From Sphingomonas jejuensis (GTDB lineage Bacteria; Pseudomonadota; Alphaproteobacteria; Sphingomonadales; Sphingomonadaceae): a stretch of DNA of 64,000 nucleotides. The stretch covers positions 496,001 through 560,000 of the forward strand of contig NZ_JAATJE010000001.1 of the NCBI RefSeq assembly GCF_011927695.1, in the 5' to 3' direction. A model generated the notes under the pieces. The model had not been told where the DNA came from. It did no database searches and saw only the letters and a list, made by a program, of their open reading frames with translations. Positions 17,207 through 26,453 of this stretch are shown here, piece after piece (position 1 is the first letter of the stretch; every line of letters starts with the position of its first letter). Both the position numbers and the translations under genes were made by a program.

Positions 17207-18798
17207 GTGAGCTGTGTCTCCAGGGACGCGGGCGCCGTCGCGGCCCTCAGCGCGTCCAGATAGGCGCGGTTGGTGGGAAGGCTCGCCGCCAGGCCGCGCC
17301 CGCGCTCCGCCACCTGCCTGAGCAGCCGCCCGGCCGCGCCCTGACCTTCGGGCCGGACCAGCGGGGGAGGGGGCGGGGGAAAGCCCATGCCGTAGAGCAC
17401 ATATTGGTAGCTCGCCGCCGGGAACAGCTCCTCGGCAAGCGGCAGGTCGCGGCGCGACGGCGCGCGATGCCGCCACAGCCGCATCATGGCAGCGAGGCGA
17501 GGCGGCACGCTGTCGGCCGTGCGATGCGCGAGCCAATAGGGTTCGCTCCGTTCGCTCAGAACATAATGCAGCTTCAGGAACTCGACGATGCGGTCCCATC
17601 GTTCCCGAAACAACGCGTTGAAGCGGTCCGCCTGGATCGCCATGGTCTCTCGGTCGGGTGGGAAATCATCGAGCAGGGCATCCAGCGACAGCTCGATCAG
17701 GACGATGGCCGACGCCTCCAGCGGCTCCAGAAAGCCCGCCGACAGGCCCAACGCCAGGCAGTTGCGCTCCCAGAAGCGCGCGCGGTGGCCGGAGCGGAAC
17801 GCAAGCCGGCGAAAGGCGGCGGGGCTGATCGTGGATCCCGGAACCGCTTGGGCGATGTAAGCCGCCAAGACCTCCGCTGCCTCGTCGTCATCCATAAACG
17901 CAGAGGCATAGACGCAACCGATCCCCCGCCGGGTGGGAAGGCCGATGTCCCAGATCCAGCCCGCCCGATGCGCCGTCGCGTCGGTCTGCGAGGCGATCAT
18001 GCTGTCGGCCGCAACCGGAACCTGGGCGGCAAGCGCGCGGTCGTTCGGCAGGATGTCCCTCCGATCCACGAACGGCACGTCCAGCGCGCCGCCGATCAGC
18101 ATCGCGGCATGGCCGGTGCAGTCGATGAACAGGTCGCCGGACACCGCGCCCGCGTCCCGCAGCACGACGCCCGCGATGTCGCCGTCGGGTGTCCGCTCGA
18201 CCGCCAGCACATGGTCGCGCAGGTGGCGAACACCCAGCGCCTGCGCCCGCCGCGTCAGCAGCGCTGCCAGCTTGCCCGCGTCGAGGTGGTAACCATAATT
18301 CAGCGCGCCGGAATAATCGGGCATCGCGCGCTGCCGCGGTGCCAGATGGTCGCGGCAGATGCGCGCCTGCGTGGTGGCGTGATCGGCAAAGGGGCCGTCT
18401 GCTCGCGCGGCCCAGTCCTGCACCACCGCCTGCGGATCGGCCTCGGGCGGAGGCGTGAAGGGGTGAAGGTAGCTGTCGCCCGCCGCGCCCGTGCGCCAGC
18501 CGATGAACCGCGATCCCTGCTTGAAGGACGCATCGCAGGCGAGGAGGAAGTCGCTTTCTGCGATGCCGATCCGTTCCAGCGTACGGCGCATGGTGGGCCA
18601 GGTGCCCTCGCCGACGCCGATCGTGGGGATGTCGGGGGACTCGATGATGGTGACGGTCAGCGGATCGGCGAGGGCCTTGTCGATCCGCGCAGCGATGACG
18701 CAGGCCGCTAGCCAGCCGGCCGTGCCGCCGCCGACGATCACGACGCGGCGAACGGGCCGGCTCGGCTGCGGAGGGGCTGTCCGATCCTCGTGCATCAA
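17203..18798 (-). CDS. Flavin-dependent tryptophan-halogenase family protein (2)
   Basis: This is a 531-residue paralogue of the halogenase at 13973-15466. It keeps GGGTAGW (23-29) for FAD, K93 in SFKQG at the catalytic lysine position, and W281-I-W283 in the WxWxIG form of the halogenase signature. The variant residue after the second Trp and the extra loops suggest a different substrate from halogenase 1. A Pro-rich stretch (six consecutive Pro) lies in the last 60 residues. It is first of the four-gene run after the TonB receptor, 69 bp past the receptor stop, with a terminator between them. Confidence 0.85.
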   Translation of the reverse strand: MMHEDRTAPPQPSRPVRRVVIVGGGTAGWLAACVIAARIDKALADPLTVTIIESPDIPTIGVGEGTWPTMRRTLERIGIAESDFLLACDASFKQGSRFIGWRTGAAGDSYLHPFTPPPEADPQAVVQDWAARADGPFADHATTQARICRDHLAPRQRAMPDYSGALNYGYHLDAGKLAALLTRRAQALGVRHLRDHVLAVERTPDGDIAGVVLRDAGAVSGDLFIDCTGHAAMLIGGALDVPFVDRRDILPNDRALAAQVPVAADSMIASQTDATAHRAGWIWDIGLPTRRGIGCVYASAFMDDDEAAEVLAAYIAQAVPGSTISPAAFRRLAFRSGHRARFWERNCLALGLSAGFLEPLEASAIVLIELSLDALLDDFPPDRETMAIQADRFNALFRERWDRIVEFLKLHYVLSERSEPYWLAHRTADSVPPRLAAMMRLWRHRAPSRRDLPLAEELFPAASYQYVLYGMGFPPPPPPLVRPEGQGAAGRLLRQVAERGRGLAASLPTNRAYLDALRAATAPASLETQLT

Positions 18799-18823
18799 CC
18801 GTGGGTCTGCTCTCGCCCGGCGG

Positions 18824-18852
18824 AAAAAGCCACCCCGCCGCTGCGGGGTGGC
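18824..18852 (-). terminator. Terminator between the TonB receptor and the halogenase run
   Basis: Perfect 10-bp arms GCCACCCCGC (18829-18838) and GCGGGGTGGC (18843-18852) are followed on the minus strand by five Ts (A-run 18824-18828). It should cap most receptor transcripts, with read-through giving lower levels of the four downstream genes. Confidence 0.8.
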
Positions 18853-18867
18853 TCCTGCCGGATCGGA

Positions 18868-21800
18868 TCAGAAGTTGAAGCGAACACCCGCGGAATAGCG
18901 CGCGAAGCCCGGCTGCGAGAAGGTAACGAAGTTGTCCGATCGACGATGACCCCGCCGGCTGGCGTTGGTCAGGTTGATCGCCTCCACGAAGCCCGTCAGC
19001 CCCGGCACGAACTCGTAGCTCGCGCTGGCGTCGACCTGCCCGTAATCCTCGACATAGGTCGGGTTCGGATTGCCACCGGCATAGAACTCTGCGCGCCAGT
19101 TGTAGGCGACGCGCGCCTGCAGCCCACCACGGTCATAGTAGAGCACCGCATTGGCGCTGTCGCTCAGGCCCGCCAGCGCAAACTGGCCGACATTGGGGTC
19201 CAGCGCATTATCGAAGTCGGTGTCACCGCGCACCACCGTGTAGTTCAGGATCGTACCAAAGCCCGTGTCCCAGAAGCTGTGCTGGATCGCGAACTCGAAG
19301 CCGTCGATCGTCGCTGTCTGATCGGAGTTGAAGGGCGTGCCGACCCGGAAGTCGACAAGGCCGTCTTCCGCCAGGCCGAAGATCCGACCCGTGTAGCGAC
19401 CGTTCTGGTCCAGCACCGGCTGGCCCTGAGCGTCGCGGGCGACTTCCACGCCATTGGTGAAGTTGCGCAGGATATAGTCGCGGATCAGGCCCACGTCCGT
19501 GGTTCCGCCCAGCGCCGCCTGCGCGGCCCTGAATCGGGGCCCGTCAGCGGGATTGCGCAGGTCGAACGCACTCCGCTCGACCTCCTGCGAGTTGATGAAG
19601 TTGCTCACCCGCTTCCGGAAATAGCCGGCCGAGACGTAGCTGGTATCGTCGTAATACCACTCTGCCGAAAGATCGATGTTCTTCGACAGGAAGGGAACCA
19701 GGTTCGGGTTGCCCTGCTGCCCGCCGCCACCGGCGATGCCGAACTGCCGGCTGAGGGTCAGGCCGCCCTGCAGGCTGCCGTAATCGGCCCGCGTGATGGT
19801 GTGGCTGTAGGACGCGCGAAGCTTCAGGCCGTCCAGCGGCTCCACGTCCACGTCGATCGCCGGCAGCCAGTTGTCGTAGCTGCCCTTGTTCGGCAGGAAG
19901 TCCGTCGAGGAGCCGTAGATGATGTTGAACTCGCCCACCGCGACCCATGCGGTGCCGGTCGGGATCGGCGTCAGCGAGGTCGATTCTACGTTCGTCTGGT
20001 CATAGCGGACGCCCGCGATGATGTGAGCGTCGCGACCGAGCACGTCGAATTCCATGTTCGCCTGGATGAATGGCGAGATGGTCTTTTCCGTGATCCGGCG
20101 GTCCGTATCGAAGGTCGCAAGGCAGCCGTCGCCGAGCGGGGTTCCGCCGAGCGGCCGGCTGCAGATGCCGAAGCGATCCTCGAGCAGGTTGACCAGCCGC
20201 GCGATGTCGAAGCTGTAGAAGGCCGGGATGATGCCGTCGCCGGACCCGGACACGCCCTTGAACTTGTCGGGCAGGGTGACGAGCTCGAAGATGTCGTCCG
20301 GCAGATCAGCCGGGGTGCCGAGGCCGCCCCAGGTGTCGTTCTGGATGAAGCCATAGGCCGAACGCACGCGGTTCTCGACATAGGAGAAGCCGACATCGAT
20401 CGAGTCGAGGAAATCCCCGTCATGATCGTAACGGCCCGACAGCTGGACCTGGTTGATCTCGTCCTTGAAGTAAGCGTTGCGGAACGAGTTGCCGGTGGCG
20501 TTGATCCGCGATGCGTCAAGCGCGTCGATGCCCGGCTGCATGATGTAGGAGATGATCGGCAGCTCCTTGGTGAAGTCCACCGTCTGGGACTGCACGCCGA
20601 AGACCGCGGTGCCCACCGACATGCTGCTGCCGAAGTTGTTGGACGGCTTCGATTCTGCCGTGGAATGGTGCGCGTCGAGCACGACGGTGACGCCGCCCGG
20701 CGCCTCCCAAGTCAGGTTGCCGCCCAGCGACTTGTTTTCGCTGACGTTGGCGGTCAGCGCGCCCGAATAGGACAGGTCCTTACCCGGCCCGAACCGCTCC
20801 GTGTAGAACACTGGACCGGCCACGGGGCCGTCCGTCCACTGGGTGGTGGTGTCGCCGAAGTTGAACCAAATGCCCACGCTGTTGTCGCGCGCTTCCACCT
20901 TGTTGCGTGAATAGGTGAAATCCACGGTCGCGGTCAGGGCGTCGGCGGGGCGGAATTGCAGAACCGCCTGCCCGTTGATGCGCTCACGCTCGAAATTGTT
21001 GATGTTGTAGGCCGCGCTCTGCGGGATCTCGTACACATCGGTCGGGCCGGGGCGGTTGATGACGTTCGGCCCTTCCGGCCCGAGCGTGCCCCAGTCGTTC
21101 TCCGTGCCAAGGAAGGCGTTGCCGAAGCCGACGGAGCCGGTGTTCGTGCGGGCGTTGCGCTTCTGGTAGATGCCGGTCACCAGCACGCCGAACTGGTCGT
21201 CGCTGCCGAAGGTCGAGCTGATGATGCCCGACACTTCCGGGGTGATGCTCTGATCGTCGTCCTGCGACGTGTCGAGCACACCGCGCACCGCGATCGACCC
21301 GCGCAGGCCGGGACGATCCAGCGGACGGGGCGTGCGGATGTTGATGGTGGAACCGATGCCGCCCGACGGCACGGCGGCACGGCCGGTCTTGTAGACCTCC
21401 ACCGCGGCGATGCCTTCGGAAGCGAGATTGGCGAAGTCGAACGAGCGTGATGCGGGCGGGCTGGCGCCGTCACCCAGCGTCGACGTCGGCATCTGGCGGC
21501 CGTTGAGCGTTACCAGGTTATATTCCGGACCGAAGCCGCGGACGGTGACGGTGGAGCCTTCGCCGTTCGATCGATCGATCGACACACCGGTGATGCGCTG
21601 GAGCGACTCGGCCAGGTTGGTGTCGGGGAACTTGCCGATGTCCTCGGCCGAGATCGCGTCGACGACGCCCTGGCCATTGCGCTTCAGATCAACGGCCGCC
21701 TGAAGCGAGGCGCGGATGCCGGTGATGACGATCTCCTCGCCGCTATCCTCCTCGATGCCGGGGGTGGGCTGGATCTCGGACGGGCCGGTGTTGCCGAGCG

Positions 21801-21900
21801 TCGATGCCGCGTCCTGCGCGTGCGCGGCGGCCGGCATCAGCGCCAGCATGGATGCGCCAACAGCGAAACGAGACAGCGAGCGAGCGTTGAAGCTCCGCAT
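18868..21900 (-). CDS. TonB-dependent receptor
   Basis: This is a 1010-residue outer-membrane importer. The signal peptide ends at AHAQ. A TonB-box-like region (GEEIVITGIRAS) near residue 55 is followed by the plug domain (LAESLQRITGVSIDR, VTVRGFGPEYN, VTLNGRQMP) and a beta-barrel that ends in the classical terminal Phe (YSAGVRFNF). This is the long form used by sphingomonads and xanthomonads for carbohydrates and similar substrates. GGAGG precedes the ATG, and a TGAACGTTCA operator lies 49 bp upstream, so control by the LacI protein at 23962 is likely. The ligand cannot be read from the sequence. Confidence 0.93.
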   Translation of the reverse strand: MRSFNARSLSRFAVGASMLALMPAAAHAQDAASTLGNTGPSEIQPTPGIEEDSGEEIVITGIRASLQAAVDLKRNGQGVVDAISAEDIGKFPDTNLAESLQRITGVSIDRSNGEGSTVTVRGFGPEYNLVTLNGRQMPTSTLGDGASPPASRSFDFANLASEGIAAVEVYKTGRAAVPSGGIGSTINIRTPRPLDRPGLRGSIAVRGVLDTSQDDDQSITPEVSGIISSTFGSDDQFGVLVTGIYQKRNARTNTGSVGFGNAFLGTENDWGTLGPEGPNVINRPGPTDVYEIPQSAAYNINNFERERINGQAVLQFRPADALTATVDFTYSRNKVEARDNSVGIWFNFGDTTTQWTDGPVAGPVFYTERFGPGKDLSYSGALTANVSENKSLGGNLTWEAPGGVTVVLDAHHSTAESKPSNNFGSSMSVGTAVFGVQSQTVDFTKELPIISYIMQPGIDALDASRINATGNSFRNAYFKDEINQVQLSGRYDHDGDFLDSIDVGFSYVENRVRSAYGFIQNDTWGGLGTPADLPDDIFELVTLPDKFKGVSGSGDGIIPAFYSFDIARLVNLLEDRFGICSRPLGGTPLGDGCLATFDTDRRITEKTISPFIQANMEFDVLGRDAHIIAGVRYDQTNVESTSLTPIPTGTAWVAVGEFNIIYGSSTDFLPNKGSYDNWLPAIDVDVEPLDGLKLRASYSHTITRADYGSLQGGLTLSRQFGIAGGGGQQGNPNLVPFLSKNIDLSAEWYYDDTSYVSAGYFRKRVSNFINSQEVERSAFDLRNPADGPRFRAAQAALGGTTDVGLIRDYILRNFTNGVEVARDAQGQPVLDQNGRYTGRIFGLAEDGLVDFRVGTPFNSDQTATIDGFEFAIQHSFWDTGFGTILNYTVVRGDTDFDNALDPNVGQFALAGLSDSANAVLYYDRGGLQARVAYNWRAEFYAGGNPNPTYVEDYGQVDASASYEFVPGLTGFVEAINLTNASRRGHRRSDNFVTFSQPGFARYSAGVRFNF

Positions 21901-21945
21901 GAGTTCCTCCCCTTATTGATCTGGCTCGCTTGTTGTCGCGGCCTG

Positions 21946-21959
21946 GTTGTGAACGTTCA
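21946..21959 (-). promoter_or_regulatory. Putative LacI-family operator before the TonB receptor gene
   Basis: TGAACGTTCA is a perfect 10-bp palindrome extended to a 14-bp match (GTTGTGAACGTTCA) with the site at 23890-23903. It ends 49 bp before the receptor ATG and has the same orientation as the other site. It is an even palindrome with a central CG, as LacI-family operators usually are. Confidence 0.65.
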
Positions 21960-22074
21960 TTTCCGAAAAGCGCGCGAGATTGTCAAGATGTTCGGATTGG
22001 GTGGACGGCAGCTCCCGCGGCGCTGGCGCCCATTTGCAACAGGGCGGCCGATCGCGCCGGCCGCCCCTCTGCGC

Positions 22075-23850
22075 TCAGGGATAGTGGAGCAGCGTCTGGC
22101 GGATCGCGCCCGGCCGCGCGGCGTCGCCCGCCTCGTTCACCAGATGCGCGATCGTGCCCTTGCCCCCGCCCAGCGAGATGATGGTGACATGGTCGATCCG
22201 GACGCCCGGCCGTCGCGGCACCTCCACCGCGCTTTCCAGCACGATCGACGGATCGGCCGTGAAGTTGGCATAGATGCCCATCGCGGTGGCCTTATGGTCC
22301 TGCACATGCGGCGCGACCTTGTACGCCGCCCAGCCGCGGGTGTTGCCGGCCATATAGGCCGCCTGGCTTGGTGGATCGTAGGGTAGTTCGTTCTGGTAGA
22401 AGAGGGTTCGCCCTCGCTCTCCGTTCCAGAGCGTCTGGTATTTCTGGTAATGCTCCACGAACAACCCGGTGAGCGTCACGTCGTTGCCGTTGACGACCAG
22501 GCCCTGGTCGCCCGTGCTCTCGTCCCAGCCGACATGCACCCGCCCGCCCGCGCGGTCGCCATGGTCCGCGCGCCAGATCCACAGGTGGTCGCCCAGCACA
22601 TGGTGGCTGTTGATCTCCAGCGAGGTTGTCGCATTGCCAACGGTCGCGCCGCCCACGCGGAAGTAGAGATCGGACAGGCTGACCGGGTTGGCGCGGAAGT
22701 CGCCGGATGCGCCACGCGGGCCGATCTCCAGCAGCACGGGCGACAACGCCGGCCCGGCATCGAACATCACCCCCGCCACCACGACGCCCGCGACATCGTC
22801 AACCGTCATTGCCTTGGTGCCGCCGTTCGCCAGCAGCGTGGCGAGGCCCAGGCCCAGCACCACCGTACCGGCCTCCATGACACGGATCGGCGCGTCCAGA
22901 GGATAAACGCCAGGCGTCAGCAGCAGGTGCTGCCCCGCGCTCAGGGCGAGGTTGATCTCGGCCGCCGACATGCCCGGCTGTGCGATCAGGAAGCGATCGA
23001 GCGGGATCGTGCGGCCGAGACCCGGGCCAGCGCCCCAACTCGGTCCCCGCGCATCGCGGCGTACGGCCGGCACGAACACTCCCCAGCGCCCGTCGGCATC
23101 GATGTGGAGAAAGGGCTTTTCGCGGATCAGCGGCACGGCGGGCAGGGTGGTGAAGGGCGGCTCCGGAAAGCTGGTCGGCGGCGCGCCCTCGACGCCTGCG
23201 AACACCATGTTCCAGTTGGATCCCTCCCATGCGCCGATCGCGCTGGTGCGGGTCAGCCACTGCTGTTGGGATCCGGAGCGCACCGTCCCGTCGATGCGGC
23301 TGTCCGCGATCAGCCCGCCGCTGGACCAGCCGCCATCGTCCAGCGCCAGGTCGCCATGGAGGTGCATGCGGCGATAGGGTGCGGCCTGCGACACGGCCCA
23401 GCGGTCGGCGCCGTCCGGCGGACGCACGGCCATGTTCTCCACGCCACGCCAGAAATTGACCAGCGCCATGCCGTTGTTCCAGTCCGCCTCGCAGTGGACA
23501 TGGCCGTCGATCACGACCTCGCCCGGCACCCGCCCGAGCCCCGCGACCTGGGTGAAGAAGCCGACGTTGATGTCGAGCGGATAGCGTCCGGGCTTCGCCA
23601 GCACGGCATAGCGCCGGTCGGTGAAGTGCGCGCGTTCCTGCTCCCGGAAGATCGCGTCCAGCCGCGCCTGAAGCGCGGCCGGTGGCGTGTCGGGGTCCAG
23701 CACGACCACATAGGGTCCGAGGTCCGGATCGGCTTCGGTCGTGGCGGCGCGTGGTCGCGGCGTCGTTGCGCACCCCGTCACCGCGGCGGCACCAAGTCCC
23801 GCGATCACCGCGCGACGGCCAACCCCGCGCCCGCCGTCAAGCTTCGTCAT
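22075..23850 (-). CDS. Exported right-handed beta-helix protein, putative carbohydrate-active
   Basis: This is a 591-residue protein. The N-terminus has an RR pair followed by AVIAGLGAAAVTGC, which looks like a Tat or Sec lipoprotein signal with lipobox VTGC. The body is full of short beta-helix turns (KPGRYPLDINVGFF; TPGVYPLDAPIRV; EINSHHVLGDHLWIW) and Trp/His-rich patches (WNNGMALVNFWRG; QDHKATAMGIYANF). It resembles actinobacterial secreted proteins that databases label 'adenylyl cyclase' or 'coagulation factor 5/8-like'; I see no cyclase residues and do not accept that label. A glycan hydrolase or lyase is the best guess from the fold and the LacI/TonB neighbours. No catalytic residues could be assigned. 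Confidence 0.55.
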   Translation of the reverse strand: MTKLDGGRGVGRRAVIAGLGAAAVTGCATTPRPRAATTEADPDLGPYVVVLDPDTPPAALQARLDAIFREQERAHFTDRRYAVLAKPGRYPLDINVGFFTQVAGLGRVPGEVVIDGHVHCEADWNNGMALVNFWRGVENMAVRPPDGADRWAVSQAAPYRRMHLHGDLALDDGGWSSGGLIADSRIDGTVRSGSQQQWLTRTSAIGAWEGSNWNMVFAGVEGAPPTSFPEPPFTTLPAVPLIREKPFLHIDADGRWGVFVPAVRRDARGPSWGAGPGLGRTIPLDRFLIAQPGMSAAEINLALSAGQHLLLTPGVYPLDAPIRVMEAGTVVLGLGLATLLANGGTKAMTVDDVAGVVVAGVMFDAGPALSPVLLEIGPRGASGDFRANPVSLSDLYFRVGGATVGNATTSLEINSHHVLGDHLWIWRADHGDRAGGRVHVGWDESTGDQGLVVNGNDVTLTGLFVEHYQKYQTLWNGERGRTLFYQNELPYDPPSQAAYMAGNTRGWAAYKVAPHVQDHKATAMGIYANFTADPSIVLESAVEVPRRPGVRIDHVTIISLGGGKGTIAHLVNEAGDAARPGAIRQTLLHYP

Positions 23851-23889
23851 GATACTCTCCCTGTTTTGCGAGCAGGGGGTACCGGCCCC

Positions 23890-23903
23890 GTTGTGAACGT
23901 TCA
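23890..23903 (-). promoter_or_regulatory. Putative LacI-family operator in the beta-helix/lacI divergent region
   Basis: This is a second copy of GTTGTGAACGTTCA with the palindrome TGAACGTTCA. It lies 43 bp before the beta-helix ATG and 58 bp before the LacI-type gene, so it can serve both the target gene and autoregulation. Confidence 0.65.
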
Positions 23904-23961
23904 ACCGCCCGCGACTTGCGGAACCGGCAAGGTTGCTGGCAGAGGCGGTGGCGGGGAGACC

Positions 23962-25026
23962 ATGTCGCCGATGCGCCGCCAGACCGTGACCATCAAACAT
24001 GTCGCAGCCGAAGCCGGCGTGTCGCTGCAGACCGTGTCCCGGGTGATCAACAAGGAGCCGCACGTCCGCCCCGCGGTGCTGGAGCGGGTGGAGGCGGCGG
24101 TCGCCAAGCTCGGCTATGTGCCCAGCCTTGCCGCCCGGCGCATGGGCGGATCACGCTCCTACCTCATCCTCGCGCTCAACGATCGGGATCGCACGATCGA
24201 GGGGTGGCAGTCCGACGGCGGCACCGACTGGGTCGACCAGATGCTGCTGGGCGGCATGCTCAAATGCGCCGAGCACGGCTATCGCATGATCTTTGAGCTG
24301 GTGGACACGCATGCCGCGCATGTGGAGCGGGAGATCAGCGCCGCCATCTCCTCGCTTCATCCGGACGGCATCATCCTCACTCCGCCGCACGGCGACAATC
24401 CCGTCATCACTGACCTGCTGACCCGGCTGCGCGTGCCCTTCGCCCGGATCGGATCGGCCGGGGAGGGGGCGGGCTTCTCGATCGCGATGGACGAGGCCGC
24501 GGCCGCGGCGGCGGCGACGGACCATCTCGTCCAACTCGGCCACAGCCGCATCGGCTTCGTGACCGGCAGCGACGAGTATGCGCTGTCCGTAACAAGGTTG
24601 GAGGGGTGGCGCCGCGCGATGGCGGCGGCCGGGCTTGCCGCGGGCGATGATCTCGTCCGCCACGGCGACTTCACCTTCCGGTCGGGCGCGGCTGCGGCGG
24701 AAACGCTGGTGAGCGGGCCGCAGCCCGTCACCGCCATTGTGGCCAGCAACGACCAGATGGCGCTCGCCGCGCTGCACGTGGCGCAGGACCGCGGGCTCGC
24801 CGTGCCCGGCGACCTGTCGATCATCAGCTTCGACGACACCCCGATTACGCGCTTCAGCGTCCCGCCATTGACCGCCATCGCACAGCCGATCGCGGCCATG
24901 GCGTCGCGCGCGGCCGAGCTGCTGATCGAGGCGCGCGGCCAGCCGGCGGAGACGGCGGAGGCGAGCGTTCTGCCCTTTCGCCTCGTGGCACGCGCCTCGA
25001 CCGGCCCGGTACGCGCCGACGGCTAG
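23962..25026 (+). CDS. LacI-family transcriptional regulator
   Basis: This is a 354-residue repressor. The N-terminal HTH reads TIKHVAAEAGVSLQTVSRVI (about residues 9-28), followed by the hinge helix SLAARRMG. The periplasmic-binding-type sugar domain has QLGHSRIGFVTG, IVASNDQMALAAL and LSIISFDDTPI. GGGGAG precedes ATG 23962. It is divergent from the beta-helix gene across the TGAACGTTCA site and is the obvious candidate for binding it. The inducer is likely a sugar or oligosaccharide released by, or imported with, the locus products. Its stop overlaps the convergent GNAT gene by 4 bp. Confidence 0.92.
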   Translation: MSPMRRQTVTIKHVAAEAGVSLQTVSRVINKEPHVRPAVLERVEAAVAKLGYVPSLAARRMGGSRSYLILALNDRDRTIEGWQSDGGTDWVDQMLLGGMLKCAEHGYRMIFELVDTHAAHVEREISAAISSLHPDGIILTPPHGDNPVITDLLTRLRVPFARIGSAGEGAGFSIAMDEAAAAAAATDHLVQLGHSRIGFVTGSDEYALSVTRLEGWRRAMAAAGLAAGDDLVRHGDFTFRSGAAAAETLVSGPQPVTAIVASNDQMALAALHVAQDRGLAVPGDLSIISFDDTPITRFSVPPLTAIAQPIAAMASRAAELLIEARGQPAETAEASVLPFRLVARASTGPVRADG

Positions 25027-25607
25027 CGCAGCGCCGGGACGTGGGGTGCGCTGTCGGGCGGCAACAGCCCCACGGCGCGCGGATCGGCAAATGTCTCGAC
25101 CCACTGCTGCGTCGGCCGGAATCCCTGGTGCCGGTAGAAGCCGAGCGCGCGGGGATGGTCCAGCGTGCACGTGGCGACGCGCACCCGCTCGACGCCCGGC
25201 CGCCAGAGCTGCGCCAGCGCGTGGGTCATCAGCCAGCCGCCACCGCCGCGGCCCACCCATTCCGGCACCAGGCCGAAATAGGACAGCTCGCCCACCGGCG
25301 CATGGCGGAAATCGAGTTCCAGGAAGCCGACCTCGACCCCGGACCGGTCCACGGCGGCGCTCACCTCGATCGCCGGATCGTCGAGGATCGCGCGCAGCTG
25401 CGCGTCCGGCATCGCAAGGCGCGAATACCATAGCCAGGGCCCGCCCACCCGGCGGAACAGCGCGCGATAGGCATCCAGTCCGGGCCGGCGCCAGCGTTCC
25501 AGCCGGAGAGGGGATGGCGGCAGCGGGCGGGGCGCCGGCCGCGCCGTCATCTCAAGCACGGTGACGACGGTTGCGACCTGACCCGCCGGGATGGTCGTGC
25601 GCGCCAC
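25023..25607 (-). CDS. GNAT family N-acetyltransferase
   Basis: This is a 194-residue acetyltransferase-like protein. VGFLELDFR, GELSYFGLVPEWVGRGGGGWLM (motif A, acetyl-CoA pyrophosphate loop) and DHPRALGFYRHQGF (motif B) define the GNAT fold. The substrate is not evident. The GTG at 25607 begins 3 bp after the hemF stop; ATG 25550 (MTARPAPRP) is an equally possible start, since residues before it show no domain. It is last in a trmL-hemF-GNAT run. Confidence 0.8.
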   Translation of the reverse strand: MARTTIPAGQVATVVTVLEMTARPAPRPLPPSPLRLERWRRPGLDAYRALFRRVGGPWLWYSRLAMPDAQLRAILDDPAIEVSAAVDRSGVEVGFLELDFRHAPVGELSYFGLVPEWVGRGGGGWLMTHALAQLWRPGVERVRVATCTLDHPRALGFYRHQGFRPTQQWVETFADPRAVGLLPPDSAPHVPALR

Positions 25608-25610
25608 CGC

Positions 25611-26453
25611 TCAGGCCCAGGTCGCGCGCGGCGGCAGGCTCATCAGGATCGCATCGACATTGCCGCCGGTCTTCAGGCCGAACAGCGTGCCGCGATCATA
25701 GACGAGGTTGAATTCGGCATAGCGGCCGCGCCACTCCAGCTGACGCCGCACGTCGGCATCGTCATAGGGCGCCAGTCGCCGGTGCCGGACGATGGCGGCG
25801 AACGACGACAGGAACGCATCGCCGACCGCGATCTGGAACGCCAGGTGGCTGTCGAAGTCGCCTTCGAGATGATCGAAGAAGATGCCGCCGACGCCGCGGT
25901 GGACGCCGCGGTGCGGGATGAAGAAATAGTCGTCGGCCCAGGCCTTGAACCGATCATAGTCCCCGGGCGGGCCGCCGGCGCACGCGCCGCGCATGGCCGC
26001 GTGGAAGGCCTCGGTGTCCTCGGCGTAGGGGATCGGCGGGTTGAGGTCGGCGCCTCCCCCGTGCCAGCGCTTGGTCGTGTTCAGGAACCGCAGGTTCATG
26101 TGAACGGCGGGCACGTGCGGGTTCATCATGTGCGCGACCAGGCTGATGCCGGTGGCAAAGAAGCGCGGATCATCCGCCGCGCCGTGGATCGTCCGGCCGA
26201 ACTCCTCGCCCAGCGACCCTGCGACCGTGGACACGTTGACGCCGACCTTCTCGAACACCGCGCCGGTCATCAGGCCGCGCACGCCGCCGCCGCCGGGTGA
26301 CCCGTCGGGATCCAGCCGGTCCCACGGGAGGAAGGTGAAGCGCGCGTCGCTGCCGGTCTCCGACTCGATCGACTCGAACTCGGCGCAGATGCGGTCGCGC
26401 AGCGCCTCGAACGCGGCGCGGGCGGCGGCCTGTTCGGGATCGAGCTCGGTCAT
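25611..26453 (-). CDS. hemF: Oxygen-dependent coproporphyrinogen III oxidase
   Basis: This 280-residue enzyme decarboxylates coproporphyrinogen III to protoporphyrinogen IX in haem synthesis, using O2. Family segments are FEKVGVNVSTV, HMMNPHVPAVHMNLRFL with the conserved histidines, GGGADLNPPIPY, and RRGRY-type RGRYAEFNLVYDRGT with FGLKTGGNVDAILMSLPP at the C-terminus. ATG 26453 overlaps the trmL stop by 4 bp. Using the aerobic enzyme fits an organism with the bc1 chain encoded next door. Confidence 0.95.
   Translation of the reverse strand: MTELDPEQAAARAAFEALRDRICAEFESIESETGSDARFTFLPWDRLDPDGSPGGGGVRGLMTGAVFEKVGVNVSTVAGSLGEEFGRTIHGAADDPRFFATGISLVAHMMNPHVPAVHMNLRFLNTTKRWHGGGADLNPPIPYAEDTEAFHAAMRGACAGGPPGDYDRFKAWADDYFFIPHRGVHRGVGGIFFDHLEGDFDSHLAFQIAVGDAFLSSFAAIVRHRRLAPYDDADVRRQLEWRGRYAEFNLVYDRGTLFGLKTGGNVDAILMSLPPRATWA

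Noticed and set aside
22075-23850. 'Adenylyl cyclase' function for the beta-helix protein
   Set aside because: No cyclase active-site residues or fold are visible, and the protein carries an export signal.
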